A stretch of DNA of 57,138 nucleotides from an uncultured Prevotella sp. (GCA_934215545.1 CAKQAD010000007.1:1-57138); one strand, 5' to 3'; shown: positions 35,384 through 45,742, numbered from the stretch's first letter. Notes: a model not told the origin generated them from the letters alone. Numbers and translations are program-made.

Positions 35384-36496
35384 TTAATTGTTTATCCCTA
35401 ATATCTTGTCGTATTTGTCGATGACATTCTTTACATCGAACAGCGTTTCGGCTTTCTGTCGGCTGACATCCGAGAATGCGCGGCGTTCTTCTGCCGAGAG
35501 TGAGATGTAGCGTAGCATGGCATCTGCCAGGCTGTCGGCATCGCGCACTGTGGCAAGATATCCATTTTTGCCATCGTCTACCGACTCACGGCATCCAGGA
35601 ATGTCGGATGTGATTATTGGTTTGCCCGATGCACAAGCCTCCATAAGTGCGCGGTTGAGTCCTTCGCTATATGAGGGCAGTGTCACCACAATGCCCTTAC
35701 GACGATAGATAGAATCCATATCCTGCGTAAATCCTATGTATTTCAGTATGCCATCGGCTTCGTCTTTCTGCAAGCGCTCTGCAGGAACGCTCTTGGGGTA
35801 TGATGGGTCGAGCGATCCCAGCAGTTCGAACTTAACATTTGGATGGAGCGCCTTCACCTTGCGTGCGGCTTTCGAGAATTCGTCGTAGCCCTTATCCCAC
35901 AATATACGTCCGATAAACAGGAATGTGATGTCGTCGGAGTCGTTGTCGTATTTGGTGTATTTGCTGATGTTAATGCCTTCGCCACCCTCGAAGAACACTA
36001 CCTTTTCGGTGGGGCAAATATTGAGTTGCTTAACAAGGTTGCGGTTGTATTCGTTGAGCACGATGAGATGTTCGGTGAACGACAGACCGAACTTATACAT
36101 CATTCTGCCGAAGCGAAGCAGCCAGTTGTCGTTAATGAATATATATCCCAGTCCGGCCATCATTGCAGTGGAGCGGCAACCTGCTATCTTTGCGGCTATA
36201 GAACCGTAGATGTTGGGCTTGATGGTGAAGTTGAATATGTAGTCGGGCTTCTCTTTCCTGAACACCGATAATAGTTTAAAGAAATATCTGATGTCTTTAA
36301 CAGGGTTTATAGAAGTGCGCCCCATTGCCACGGGGATGTAGCGCACACCATCGGGTATTGTGGTTCGCATCTGCTGGTCTTCTTTTTCGGGGGCGATGAG
36401 CACCACCTGATGCCCCATTTCAAGAAAATGGCGTATCACTTCGCCTCGGAAATTCACGAGGCCCCATAGGGTGTTGTCGCAAAATATTATTTTCAT
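35384..36496 (-). CDS. GT4-family glycosyltransferase
   Basis: 370 residues, GT-B fold. N-terminal half: MKIIFCDNTLWGLVNFRGEVIRHF-type opening, FNFTIKPNIYGSIAAKIAG; C-terminal nucleotide-sugar domain: FLFIGRILWDKGYDEF and the E-x7-E motif PSYSEGLNRALMEACASG. Retaining mechanism expected; resembles enzymes such as those adding GalNAc or FucNAc-type sugars (family pattern only, the sugar is not readable). Acts on the lipid-linked repeat unit at the cytoplasmic face. Confidence 0.88.
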   Translation of the reverse strand: MKIIFCDNTLWGLVNFRGEVIRHFLEMGHQVVLIAPEKEDQQMRTTIPDGVRYIPVAMGRTSINPVKDIRYFFKLLSVFRKEKPDYIFNFTIKPNIYGSIAAKIAGCRSTAMMAGLGYIFINDNWLLRFGRMMYKFGLSFTEHLIVLNEYNRNLVKQLNICPTEKVVFFEGGEGINISKYTKYDNDSDDITFLFIGRILWDKGYDEFSKAARKVKALHPNVKFELLGSLDPSYPKSVPAERLQKDEADGILKYIGFTQDMDSIYRRKGIVVTLPSYSEGLNRALMEACASGKPIITSDIPGCRESVDDGKNGYLATVRDADSLADAMLRYISLSAEERRAFSDVSRQKAETLFDVKNVIDKYDKILGINN

Positions 36497-36572
36497 TATT
36501 CTATGACTATCGGCATAGCCGTTTTTGATTTTTTATTGTTGGATTTTGCTTTCGTTACCTACAATTCAAAAT

Positions 36573-37667
36573 TTACTTTCTCTCTAATAGCTTCTTGTAG
36601 AACTCAAGGTAGCGTGTTGTCATGTTTCTAATATCATATTTGCTGGCTTGTGTGCGGCACATCTCTGCCAGTTTCAAGCGCAGAGCTGGGTCGTTGTATA
36701 GCTTCAGCACTTTGTCGGCAAGCTCTTGTTCGTTGTCGGGGGTAAAGAGCAGGTCGCCAATCTCCACCACCTCTGCCAGTCCGGGCACGTTAGATGCCAG
36801 CACCGGTTTGCCCTGTGCCATGCCCTCTACGGCAGCCAGTCCGAATCCCTCCCAGTGCGACGACATTACGCCAATATCTGCTTTCTGCCACAGGCTGCCA
36901 ATGTCGCCACGTTTACCAAGGAAGTGGGTGCGATGGCTCACATTAAGCCTTTCTGCCAGCTGTCGGCAAGTGTCGAGTCGTGGACCATAGCCCACAAACA
37001 CTGCATGAATATTGTCGGGTAGCAGCGTCAGAGCGCGTATCACACAGTCTTGATTCTTCTGCTCGGAAAGCCGTGCCACCTGCAGCATGATGAAGTCGTC
37101 GGCTTGCCAACCTTCGTATATATCGCACCCTTCTTTTGTGTCGGAGCCATTGGTAGTAGAGGCGTCGGGTATTACAATGCCATTCTCCACCACTGTCATT
37201 TCCACCGATTGCGGTGTGCGTGTGCGCATGAATTGCAGTGTGGCATCGGAAATGCAGATTATGCCATCGTACATGCTATATATGCATTTGTCGGCAAGGG
37301 TGGTGAGTTTGTATCTTGCACGTGTGTTGGAGGTGCTGTGTTCGGTGGTCACCAGCACACAATCGGTTTTCTTATTGCGGGCAAGTGCTGCCCAATATTG
37401 CGACGGAAACAGATGTGTGTGAACCACGTCTGCCCACTGCATGTGTTTACGCAGGGCAAATATGAGCATGGGGTTGTAGGCATGCATGTGCAATGCCTCC
37501 ACCTGCACTCCAGCATTGCGCAGCTGTCGCTCGAAGTCGCTATCTGAAGCAAACAGCTCAAGCACCCTAACATCGTGCCCCAACTGCTTCACTATTGGCA
37601 GCGAGTCGACGAGCAGACGTTCTGCACCGCCAACCTCAAGTGTGTTTATGATGTGCAATATTTTCAT
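36573..37667 (-). CDS. GT4-family glycosyltransferase
   Basis: 364 residues from the ATG at 37667; the much longer open frame upstream is the shadow of the GT2 gene. The start MKILHIINTLEVGGAERLL is the classical GT4 opening. The C-terminal domain shows LQVARLSEQKNQDCVIRAL and SSHWEGFGLAAVEGMAQG (E-x7-E). Only 2 bases separate it from the GT2 gene, so they are co-translated. Sugar donor unknown. Confidence 0.9.
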   Translation of the reverse strand: MKILHIINTLEVGGAERLLVDSLPIVKQLGHDVRVLELFASDSDFERQLRNAGVQVEALHMHAYNPMLIFALRKHMQWADVVHTHLFPSQYWAALARNKKTDCVLVTTEHSTSNTRARYKLTTLADKCIYSMYDGIICISDATLQFMRTRTPQSVEMTVVENGIVIPDASTTNGSDTKEGCDIYEGWQADDFIMLQVARLSEQKNQDCVIRALTLLPDNIHAVFVGYGPRLDTCRQLAERLNVSHRTHFLGKRGDIGSLWQKADIGVMSSHWEGFGLAAVEGMAQGKPVLASNVPGLAEVVEIGDLLFTPDNEQELADKVLKLYNDPALRLKLAEMCRTQASKYDIRNMTTRYLEFYKKLLERK

Positions 37668-37669
37668 GG

Positions 37670-38581
37670 TTATACAAACTTTCTGATTAACATCTTGAAT
37701 GCCAGTATGCATGCCGAGTCGTAAATTTTGTAGCCCTTGGCAAACACATGAACTATGCGGCGCAGCCTGCTTTGCTTTTCGAAGCTGAAGAAGTCGGCAA
37801 GCAATGCCTTGTCGCTGGCAGTGATATAGTTGGAATAGGTGTCGGCAAAGCTGCGTATGGCATTGTAGTGCTTGGCATCGACAACTGTTTTGTGTGGGTC
37901 GAAGAATTTTCCGATGCGCTGGGTTTTGTTCTTTGCCGTGTCGCCGGTTACGGCTTCTGGATGTCGGCGGTAGAGCATCAGCCGCATGTCGACATACGAC
38001 AGTTCGCCAAAGGCGGCAGCACCCATTGTTAGTACATGGTCGTGCATTGCCACTACTGGCGGCACGGTGCGGCAGATGTTGCGTAGCTTGGCATTGAACA
38101 TCAGCGCGCATCCCTGTATGCCGGCGTTCATAAACAACACGTCTTTAAGAGTTGTGGGATGACACAACGATGCCGAACCGCTAATATCGTTGCTTATGGG
38201 ATTGTAGACGTAGGAGTTGGAATAGACAGCCTGTGGCTTGCTGTTGTCTTTGGCTGCAATGGCATCGTGCATCACTTGCAGTTTGTTTTCAAGCCAAATG
38301 TCGTCTTGGTCGCAGAATATGCAGAATGGAGCATCAGACACTGTTAGCAGGTGCATGAAGTTTAGAGCACAATTGTGAAACTTCATGCCATCATCGACAA
38401 GCCGGATGCGCTTGTCGGTGCTCGCAAAGCGCTCGACGATATCGATGGTATCGTCGGTAGAGCCGTCGTCGTGCACAAGTAGCGTCCAGTCTGTCAGAGT
38501 TTGGTTTTGTAGCGAGCGCAGCTGCGCTGCTAAATATTCTGAGCCGTTATATGTTGCTAATAATATGTCTATTTTACTCAT
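37670..38581 (-). CDS. GT2-family glycosyltransferase
   Basis: 303 residues from the ATG at 38581; a TTG three codons upstream is less likely. GT-A fold: IDILLATYNGSEYLAAQL, VHDDGSTDDT, catalytic-metal CDQDDIWLENKL (DxD-like), and NAGIQGCALMFN. Inverting transferase similar to rhamnosyl or glucosyl transferases of O-antigen loci. A TACCTTTG string on this strand sits 7 bases before the ATG, but could be chance. Confidence 0.88.
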   Translation of the reverse strand: MSKIDILLATYNGSEYLAAQLRSLQNQTLTDWTLLVHDDGSTDDTIDIVERFASTDKRIRLVDDGMKFHNCALNFMHLLTVSDAPFCIFCDQDDIWLENKLQVMHDAIAAKDNSKPQAVYSNSYVYNPISNDISGSASLCHPTTLKDVLFMNAGIQGCALMFNAKLRNICRTVPPVVAMHDHVLTMGAAAFGELSYVDMRLMLYRRHPEAVTGDTAKNKTQRIGKFFDPHKTVVDAKHYNAIRSFADTYSNYITASDKALLADFFSFEKQSRLRRIVHVFAKGYKIYDSACILAFKMLIRKFV

Positions 38582-38687
38582 ACCCAACAAAGGTAGTCAT
38601 AAATTCTGAAAAAATCATTGCTTTGTCGTAATTTTTGGGGCTTTGCCATATCTTTAGATGTGCAATTTTAAAACCAGACACACCTTT

Positions 38688-39869
38688 CTATTTTTTGTTT
38701 GGGCTGGCACTCTCTTTGAAGATAAACGGCAGCAATGCAAAGAAAATGTATTGTATGGTAACCGACATGTTGGTGAATATGAATTCGCCGATAAACTCCA
38801 TAAGCACAAAGGTTAGGAATATGGCGTAGATAATGAGTTCGAACTTTCCTCCCGTGCGGCTTTTCTTGTACAGATAGCCATAGAATATGCCGTAGATGAT
38901 GGAGAACAGCAGCACGCCGATGTTGCCGAAGTCTTCGTAGAACGGATACATATTGGTGTAGGTGTTGGTAAAGTCGGGTACACTCACAAATTCAAGCACC
39001 GTTTCGGCAGGGGCTTCCGTGAGTCCGAGGGCATGCCCCACGGCATAGAATATTCTGAAGGTGTGCATGCCAAACAGATGCGATGCTCCCGGAACGGCAT
39101 AATAGTCGAATGCCACGATGCTACTCGATAGGTATAGAGCCAGGAAGTTGGTGGTTTCGAGTTCTTCGCCAACGGCTCTGAGCGACTGCACGAAGAAACT
39201 GATGCCTACAAACACTGCCAAGCCGTAGAATAGGTGGCGTATCTTCACTATCTTCTGCAGGAAACAAAGGTATAGCGACGAGAACATAATGCTCAGGAAC
39301 ATGGTTTTTGCCATGGTTACCATTGCCACCAATATGTTCATGAAAATGACGATAAACTTCATCTTCTTGCTCTTGAAGTAAAGCAGTGAGAAGAACATCA
39401 TAACATAGGCAAGTGAGAGGAAATAAATAAGTATGCCCAGATTCGGCATTTCTATATTTTCGTCAAGACCGGTGTTCATTATACGCATGTAGCGGAATAT
39501 GTTCTCAGGGTCTTCTGTAAGCGCCATTTTCACTATCACTCCGCACACTATAGGCACCGACAGGCAGGTGATGATGACATAAGCCTTCAGTATCTTCATG
39601 TTGGGCATTCGCATCTGTGATGCTTTGGATGCAGCCGGAGTGTAGCGCTCGCTGAGCACGGCGGCTATGAAAAAGCCGCACAGCCATAGCGATAGGGCAA
39701 ACGGAAAGCCGTTGCTTACCGAATAGAATGTATTCGGCAGAAGATAGTATATCAATATGTCAATGCTCCAAATGCCAGGCACTGCCACATAGGGCGAGAA
39801 CACGTCGCGCGACAGCCATAGCCCGATGCCAGTGAGAAGCAATGCTAAAACCAATACCGCTATCAACAT
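38688..39869 (-). CDS. Oligosaccharide repeat-unit polymerase, Wzy-like
   Basis: 393 residues, about 10-12 membrane helices with a large loop in the middle (EDPENIFRYMRIMNTGLDENIEMP), as in Wzy/EpsG-type polymerases. These proteins have little sequence identity, so the call rests on topology and the position between Wzx and the transferases. It would join lipid-linked repeat units on the periplasmic side. Overlaps wzx by 7 bases. Confidence 0.75.
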   Translation of the reverse strand: MLIAVLVLALLLTGIGLWLSRDVFSPYVAVPGIWSIDILIYYLLPNTFYSVSNGFPFALSLWLCGFFIAAVLSERYTPAASKASQMRMPNMKILKAYVIITCLSVPIVCGVIVKMALTEDPENIFRYMRIMNTGLDENIEMPNLGILIYFLSLAYVMMFFSLLYFKSKKMKFIVIFMNILVAMVTMAKTMFLSIMFSSLYLCFLQKIVKIRHLFYGLAVFVGISFFVQSLRAVGEELETTNFLALYLSSSIVAFDYYAVPGASHLFGMHTFRIFYAVGHALGLTEAPAETVLEFVSVPDFTNTYTNMYPFYEDFGNIGVLLFSIIYGIFYGYLYKKSRTGGKFELIIYAIFLTFVLMEFIGEFIFTNMSVTIQYIFFALLPFIFKESASPNKK

Positions 39870-41140
39870 ACCGACAAGTGTTTTTTAAAGTTATACATCA
39901 TCATTACTGCCACGAACACCTCAGTGGCAACCACCACAAGGCATGCACCCACCGCTTGGCATGTGGGAATGAGTGCTGCCATGAGCACCACTGCCACCAG
40001 TGCTGCCGCAAAATAAACGTCGCGGAAGCGCTTGTTGGTGAATTCGTTGCCTAAGGCTATCAAGCCCATTTGTCCGTAAATGCCGCCGATGCCGATGAAG
40101 AATGGGGCAAAGGCAAAAATATATAGATAGGTGTCGATGCCATCATAGTCGGCACCAAGGAATAGCGACACCCATTGTCCGCCCACGGCAATGCCTATGC
40201 ACACCATAGTCATCACCACAAGAATTATGCCTCTTACCTGGCGGAACAGGCGTTTAGCCTCGCCGCCAACCTTTACGCTGAGTGCGCTGATTTTAGGGAA
40301 GAACACCTGGCTGAGCGGAGTGTATATCAAGAAGCACACGGCTCGCATTATTCGCTCTGCCGAGGAGTATTTGCCCACCATCTTTGTGGTGCAGTAGAAT
40401 CCAAGCACAATTACGATGAGCTGTGTGTAGACGCTTGTCGATGCTGACGAGAGGAATAGCGGAAAACTAATTCTCAGCTCTTCTTTCACTCCTGCCCACG
40501 ATGGTTTTACCCATCCTGTGAGCCGCTTGTATAATATATATATGTTGGATATTACAGCTGTCGACACGAACACTACAGCCTGAAGGAAAGCCGCCAGCAC
40601 ATAGTCGTCGGGGCTTTTCACATAAAGGAATATCAGTGGCAGCAATGCCAGCTTCGAAATGGTGTTGACAATGGAGAACATGCGTATCTTGCCAATGCCT
40701 TGGAAGAACCACATGAAGGTGAATGCCGAGCCCACAAGCATGGGCAGTGTGGCATAGATAGCCTTGCTGTAGGTTTGGAATGTAGGCACTGTAAGCGTAA
40801 GCATCAGCAGTAGTAGGGTGGTGAATAGCGCCAGCAATGTCTTGGCAGCCACCACATTCCAAAACACACGGCTCAGTTGCTCCTTATTGTCGGCTGCCAC
40901 GGCAATGCGCTTGGTGGCACTTAGATTGAATCCGAAGTCGACAATTATAACAAGATACTGTATGACGGAGAGTGCAAATCCTATGTAGCCATAGCCTGTG
41001 GCGCCCAATTTAATCATCAGGTAGGGCATCACGAGGATAGGCAACATCTGGTTGATGCCTTGCAGAAGCATCAGATACAGTGAGTCGACAAGCTCCTTAC
41101 TGTTCTTGTTGAGGCTCTGCTTTATCCTTGTCAAACGCAT
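39863..41140 (-). CDS. Lipid-linked oligosaccharide flippase, Wzx-like
   Basis: 425 residues, 12 predicted helices in the polysaccharide-synthase/MOP pattern; the N-terminal region LYLMLLQGINQMLPILVMPYLMIKLG and GYIGFALSVIQYLVIIVDFGFNLSATK is typical of Wzx/RfbX. Moves the undecaprenyl-linked repeat unit to the periplasm. The start at 41140 overlaps wzz by 44 bases; no later Met before the first helix fits as well. Confidence 0.87.
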   Translation of the reverse strand: MRLTRIKQSLNKNSKELVDSLYLMLLQGINQMLPILVMPYLMIKLGATGYGYIGFALSVIQYLVIIVDFGFNLSATKRIAVAADNKEQLSRVFWNVVAAKTLLALFTTLLLLMLTLTVPTFQTYSKAIYATLPMLVGSAFTFMWFFQGIGKIRMFSIVNTISKLALLPLIFLYVKSPDDYVLAAFLQAVVFVSTAVISNIYILYKRLTGWVKPSWAGVKEELRISFPLFLSSASTSVYTQLIVIVLGFYCTTKMVGKYSSAERIMRAVCFLIYTPLSQVFFPKISALSVKVGGEAKRLFRQVRGIILVVMTMVCIGIAVGGQWVSLFLGADYDGIDTYLYIFAFAPFFIGIGGIYGQMGLIALGNEFTNKRFRDVYFAAALVAVVLMAALIPTCQAVGACLVVVATEVFVAVMMMYNFKKHLSVC

Positions 41141-42179
41141 TCGAAAGTTTTGTATTGTAGTAGTCTTTCAATAATATCCAGCTGATGCTTCCGAAGAATC
41201 CCACCATGGCAAACACTATCATGATGATCATGCGTTTAGGGCCTGATGGCTTCGATGGTATTGTTGCTGGTTGTATTGTCACAAACACTGGTGTGCGCTC
41301 TTGCAGCTTTGCCTGTGCCAGCTGCATCTGCTGCACCGATTGCTGATACATGTTGTATGCCATCTGCATCTCGTTCTCCAGGCGGTCGCGCACCTGCATG
41401 AACGATGCCAGCATCACGTCCTCGTTGGCATCGCAGTAGGCTGCATATTTCTGCTGCGACTTGATGTATTGTGTTCGTGCTTCGCCTACAATTTTCTTGG
41501 CATAATCCAAGTCGTGGCGCACCTTATTGGTGCGATAGTCGGTAATGTAGTTTTGCAATCGCACGCGTATCATGTCGGCTATCTGTGCAGCCACTTCAGG
41601 GTCTTGCACCTCCACGTTCACGGTCACCATATCGGTCTTCTTGTCCACCATGCAGTGAAACGACTTTGTGAGCATGTTCACTATCAGCTGCTGCTTTTTA
41701 GTGATTTTTATTGGGTTGATATTGGAGCTCACCTCTTCCTTTTTCTTGAAGCTAAACAGGTTGCCCCACCATGCTTTTTTCTGGTATTTTGCAAAATAGT
41801 CGAACACGCTAACCTTCTTGTTCTCGCGTTGCAGTGTCACCTGCTGGCGCATTAGCTCTGTGAGGAACACTGTTGATCCCAGCACCTTAGGGTAGAATTC
41901 AGGGTAGATGGCATCCTCAGAGTTGTTGCCCAGCTTCACTCCCACGAGCGAAGCCATCTGTCCGATGTTTCCAGAGATGCTCTCGCTGGTGGTTTCAGGC
42001 AGCAGTATTGTCTGCGAATTATATGTTCTTGGCAGACTGAACACTATTACCGCCACCACTACGATGATGCTCATTGTGCCACATATCACACCAACGATAT
42101 GCTTCTTGAACAGCATCATCAGATGTGCCAGTTTTGTTGCTTGCATGTCTTGTTGTGCGGTGTTTGTTATCTCGTTCAT
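41097..42179 (-). CDS. Chain-length determinant protein, Wzz-like
   Basis: 360 residues from the ATG at 42179; the longer frame overlaps wza. Two membrane helices (about 30-50 and 315-340) flank a long periplasmic helical region with coiled coil (DYAKKIVGEARTQYIKSQQKYAAY). The PxxP-like end IQPATIPSKPSGPKR before the second helix is the Wzz signature. No C-terminal tyrosine-kinase domain is attached and none is seen nearby. Sets the modal length of the polymer. Confidence 0.88.
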   Translation of the reverse strand: MNEITNTAQQDMQATKLAHLMMLFKKHIVGVICGTMSIIVVVAVIVFSLPRTYNSQTILLPETTSESISGNIGQMASLVGVKLGNNSEDAIYPEFYPKVLGSTVFLTELMRQQVTLQRENKKVSVFDYFAKYQKKAWWGNLFSFKKKEEVSSNINPIKITKKQQLIVNMLTKSFHCMVDKKTDMVTVNVEVQDPEVAAQIADMIRVRLQNYITDYRTNKVRHDLDYAKKIVGEARTQYIKSQQKYAAYCDANEDVMLASFMQVRDRLENEMQMAYNMYQQSVQQMQLAQAKLQERTPVFVTIQPATIPSKPSGPKRMIIMIVFAMVGFFGSISWILLKDYYNTKLSNAFDKDKAEPQQEQ

Positions 42180-42196
42180 AATGCTGTGTCTTGTTG

Positions 42197-44794
42197 TTAT
42201 TTCACAATGTTTGCAATAGTGGCAATCATGGCAGCTATTGACGACATGCTTGCACCCATACTCATCAACTCGGCTGTGGTCATCTTGCGCTTTATTCTTG
42301 AAGGCACCACGATTTCGCATCCGGGGCGCACCTTAGCGCCATGGCTCAGTTTTGCCACACGTCCGTTCATATATATCACATAAGCACGGCGCTTCACGGC
42401 ATCGCCGGCATATCCACCAGCCTGGTCGATATAGTATGATGCGCGCTTACCCTTTTCGTAAGCCACAGTGTTAGAGTACATTACAGCACCGTTTATCTTC
42501 ACTGTTCCGTTGTATTGTGGCACTATCAGGCGGTCGCCATCGCGCAGCACGAGGTCGGCATCGCTGCCAGGATGCTTCAGTGCCTCTGCCAGGTCAATGC
42601 CCACAGGATATTCTTCGGGCACGGTGAATTTCTCTATGTTGGCTTCGGTAGCATCCTTGCCTACCGACTGCACTGCACTACCATTGTTGGCGCTTGCAGC
42701 CAACGAAAGGAGGTTCTTCTTCTGTTCTTCGCGCTGCATCTTGAGCACAGCTTCCATGCGTGCCTTCTCTACTGCATTGGCTTTGCGCATGAGTCGTGCA
42801 CCCTTTATATATGCCAGGCCATTAGAGCCGCCCGACTTCTTGAACAGGTCGCTCAGGCGAGTGTTGTTGCGCTCGAGCGAGTAGACACCGGCAAAGAGCA
42901 CTTCGCCCTCTACTGACACGTTCTGCTGCTCTGTGTAGCCAGGGCTCTTCATAACGTACACTTCGTCGAATGGCATCAGTGTGAATGAGCGGTCGCCGTC
43001 TATCATGAAGTTTTCTTTCAATGCCAGGGTGTAGGTGTTGGCAATGATGCTGTCGGGGCGGGTGGCTTTGGCATCGCTCACACGTCGGTTCACGCTGATG
43101 TTTATCAGCGAAGCCTTGTCGGTGAGTCCGCCAGCCTGTATCACGAAGTCTTCGATGGTTTCGTTGTCGGCATATTTATACACGCCTGGATATTGCACCT
43201 CGCCCCGGATGGTGATGGTGCGCTCTTTCATCTTCTCTGTCTTTGTGGCTATGAAGAGCACGTCGTTCTCCTTCAAAGGAATGTCTGCCACAGTTCCGTT
43301 CATTATGCCGTCCACATCTACGCTAATCACTTCGAGAGTGCGGTCGGCCTTCATGCGGTGCATCACGGCTCTGCTTGTTATGGCATCTTCTGTCACGCCG
43401 TCGGCATGCTCAATGAGTGTGCGCACGCTGTTCACCTGCTGTCCTAAGTTGTAGTGTCCGGGGCGGAACACGGCACCCTTCACCTCTACGGTGTTTTCAT
43501 AGCGTGGCAGAATAGAGTCTACCGACACCGAGTCGCCATCGGTTATGTGGAAGTTGGCAAAGTCGAACTCCTCTACGTTAAACACCGAATATTCGCGTCC
43601 GCTCTTACGATTCACGCGTACTGCCTTCTTGTAGGCATCGCCTTTGAATCCGCCTGCATATTTCAGCAGCGAAGCCACGCTTTCGTTGGGCTTCATCTCG
43701 TAGAACATGGGTCGTTTCACTTTGCCTCGTATGTCCACCAGGCAGTCGTAGGCACCCACCACGATAACATCGTTGTCGGCAAGACGCACATTGCCAGTAA
43801 GTTTTCCGTTAAGAATATAGTCGTAGATGTCTACCACGGTCACGAGGCGGTCGTTGCGATACACCTTGATGTTGCGCAGTGTACCTATGTCGTTGGTTCC
43901 TCCTGCCATATAAAGTGCATGAAACACGGTAGCAAATGCCGACAGGGTGTAGGTGCCGGGAGTCTTCACTTCGCCCATCACGTTCACCATTATGGTGCGT
44001 GTCTGTCCAACGCTAAGCTTGATTTTGCTGCTGCTATATCTACTGCCCAGCGTAGAGCGCAGTCGGTTGTTGGCCTGTGCCACGGTGAGTCCGCTCACCT
44101 GCACGGGTCCGTAGCCCTCTATTGTGATAAATCCGTCGGGCGACACTGTACATTCCGCACTCTTCTGCGATGCTCCATATATGTCAACAAACACTGCATC
44201 GCCAGGCCCCAGCTTATAGTTTTGTGGTGTGGCTATGTTCATGTTGGGCTCAAAGGTGAGCTCCTTATTGTTAAATATGTCGCGTCCGAACACCTTGCGT
44301 GCCTTCTTGTCGCGTTCTGCCAACAGTTTTTTCAGCAAGGCAGCGGTGTCGGGCACCATCTCTTGCATCTCTTTTTGGAAATCGAGAAATTCCTCGTCGT
44401 CCTCATCGTAGGTGTGACGATATTTGGTGTCGCGCTCAGCTTTCAGTCGGTTGCTTGAGAATTGCTCTGCTTTCTTGTCTGACTCCTTACCATAGTCGTC
44501 GCGTTCCTTGCCGTTGTTCTTGCGCAGTCGGCTGTCTGTTTTCTTGCTGGTTTCATCCGACACATTTCCCAATCCGCCCTGTTTCATCTGGCGTTCATAT
44601 TTGGCTCTTACGCGTCGTATTTGCGATATGTCCACGCCACGCTGCATAAGTTTTGTCACTATTTGTGCCTGTGATGTGCCAGCCTCGTGCTCTTTCATCA
44701 CAAACTGCATCACTTGGGTGTCGCTCATTGACTGTGCAGCTGCTGCCAGTGGCAGAAGCATTGCAATCAGAAGGTATGCTAAGAATTTCTTCAT
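42197..44794 (-). CDS. Polysaccharide export protein with SLBB repeats, Wza-like
   Basis: 865 residues, about twice the size of E. coli Wza. Signal peptide (FLAYLLIAMLLPLAAAAQ), a charged helical region to about 170, the Poly_export domain (YKLGPGDAVFVDIYGASQ), then a series of SLBB domains (VNVMGEVKTPGTYTLS, VDIRGKVKRPMFYEM, VEVKGAVFRPGHYNL, ITIRGEVQYPGVYKY, VSVEGEVLFAGVYSL, VKINGAVMYSNTVAY). No lipobox is seen. Expected to form the periplasmic or outer-membrane channel of the exopolysaccharide system. Starts the locus, 17 bases before wzz. Confidence 0.88.
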   Translation of the reverse strand: MKKFLAYLLIAMLLPLAAAAQSMSDTQVMQFVMKEHEAGTSQAQIVTKLMQRGVDISQIRRVRAKYERQMKQGGLGNVSDETSKKTDSRLRKNNGKERDDYGKESDKKAEQFSSNRLKAERDTKYRHTYDEDDEEFLDFQKEMQEMVPDTAALLKKLLAERDKKARKVFGRDIFNNKELTFEPNMNIATPQNYKLGPGDAVFVDIYGASQKSAECTVSPDGFITIEGYGPVQVSGLTVAQANNRLRSTLGSRYSSSKIKLSVGQTRTIMVNVMGEVKTPGTYTLSAFATVFHALYMAGGTNDIGTLRNIKVYRNDRLVTVVDIYDYILNGKLTGNVRLADNDVIVVGAYDCLVDIRGKVKRPMFYEMKPNESVASLLKYAGGFKGDAYKKAVRVNRKSGREYSVFNVEEFDFANFHITDGDSVSVDSILPRYENTVEVKGAVFRPGHYNLGQQVNSVRTLIEHADGVTEDAITSRAVMHRMKADRTLEVISVDVDGIMNGTVADIPLKENDVLFIATKTEKMKERTITIRGEVQYPGVYKYADNETIEDFVIQAGGLTDKASLINISVNRRVSDAKATRPDSIIANTYTLALKENFMIDGDRSFTLMPFDEVYVMKSPGYTEQQNVSVEGEVLFAGVYSLERNNTRLSDLFKKSGGSNGLAYIKGARLMRKANAVEKARMEAVLKMQREEQKKNLLSLAASANNGSAVQSVGKDATEANIEKFTVPEEYPVGIDLAEALKHPGSDADLVLRDGDRLIVPQYNGTVKINGAVMYSNTVAYEKGKRASYYIDQAGGYAGDAVKRRAYVIYMNGRVAKLSHGAKVRPGCEIVVPSRIKRKMTTAELMSMGASMSSIAAMIATIANIVK

Positions 44795-44909
44795 TTGAGT
44801 GTTTATGGTTTTCGCTCTATGTGATTATACATTATTATATGTATAGGCGCATTTATTGCTACACCTATATATTATAAAGAACTGATAAATTTATTGTTTA
44901 TTGTAGTTC

Positions 44910-45692
44910 TTAAACACTTATTTCTTCAGTGTTTAAGTTATTGCCCAATGCTTTTTGGTAAATGTCGCTCATTACGAGTCCGGCAATGGTGCATCCGAAC
45001 ATCATTGTGATGTGTGCCATAGTGCCGTTGGTTTGTGCCTTCTGGCACACACTCGATGGTGTTTCAAACGACTCGTCGTCGCCTCTGTTGTCGAGTAGTT
45101 CCTCGCTATATACACATTGGAATTTATGTGCCGGCTTCATCTTTGCACGCTTCATCTTCTTACGCAAGGCGGCTCCCAACGGGCATCCGCGCACCTTCCA
45201 AAACTCTCCCACCTTTATCTTTGTAGGGTCTATCTTCAGTGCTGCGCCCATCGACGAGAAGAATTCTGCCTTTGTCTGGCAGGCTTGCATAATCAGCAAT
45301 GCCTTGTCTTTCAGCGAGTCGATGGCATCTATAATGTAGTCGTAGTCGTCGAGATTGAATTCTGCTGCTGTCTGCTCGTTATACACCTTTTGCAATGCGT
45401 TGATCTGACAGTCGGGATTAATTTCGAGCAGTCGTTCTTTCAGAGCCTCCACCTTCACCCGTCCTATCGTTTTTGTTGTAGCCATGAGCTGTCGGTTGAC
45501 GTTGGTTGTGCACACACTGTCGAAGTCGACAATTGTGAGGCGTCCTATTCCGGATCGCACCAGGCTCTCTGCGCACCAGCTGCCCACGCCTCCCACGCCA
45601 AACACTATGACGTTTGTTGCAGCAATAGTCTGCATTATATCCCTGCCCACAAGCAGTTCTGTTCTTTTGAATATACCTTTTTCTGTTGTCAT
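44910..45692 (-). CDS. tcdA: tRNA threonylcarbamoyladenosine dehydratase
   Basis: 260 residues from the ATG at 45692. ThiF/E1-like ATP-binding fold: FGVGGVGSWCAESLVRSGIG (31-50), VDFDSVCTTNVNRQ, and the TcdA-type DYIIDAIDSLKDKALLI. It lacks the CxxC pairs of MoeB/ThiF, in line with TcdA (CsdL), which cyclises t6A to ct6A in tRNA. Located after the ExbD genes on the same strand with a gap of 50 bases. Confidence 0.88.
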   Translation of the reverse strand: MTTEKGIFKRTELLVGRDIMQTIAATNVIVFGVGGVGSWCAESLVRSGIGRLTIVDFDSVCTTNVNRQLMATTKTIGRVKVEALKERLLEINPDCQINALQKVYNEQTAAEFNLDDYDYIIDAIDSLKDKALLIMQACQTKAEFFSSMGAALKIDPTKIKVGEFWKVRGCPLGAALRKKMKRAKMKPAHKFQCVYSEELLDNRGDDESFETPSSVCQKAQTNGTMAHITMMFGCTIAGLVMSDIYQKALGNNLNTEEISV

Positions 45693-45742
45693 TACATATA
45701 TAATATAAGTGCAGGGCATGCTGTTGCCAGCGCCCTGCCTTT

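Noticed and set aside
37668..38111. Long N-terminal extension of the GT4 gene
   Set aside because: The frame is open by chance through the GT2 gene. The extension is Cys/His/Arg-rich, and the natural start MKILHIINT is at 37667.
38581..38595. TACCTTTG promoter 7 bases before the GT2 gene
   Set aside because: It would give a leaderless start within the exopolysaccharide operon. It is possible but too weak to list, as the gene is in line with wzy and probably co-transcribed.
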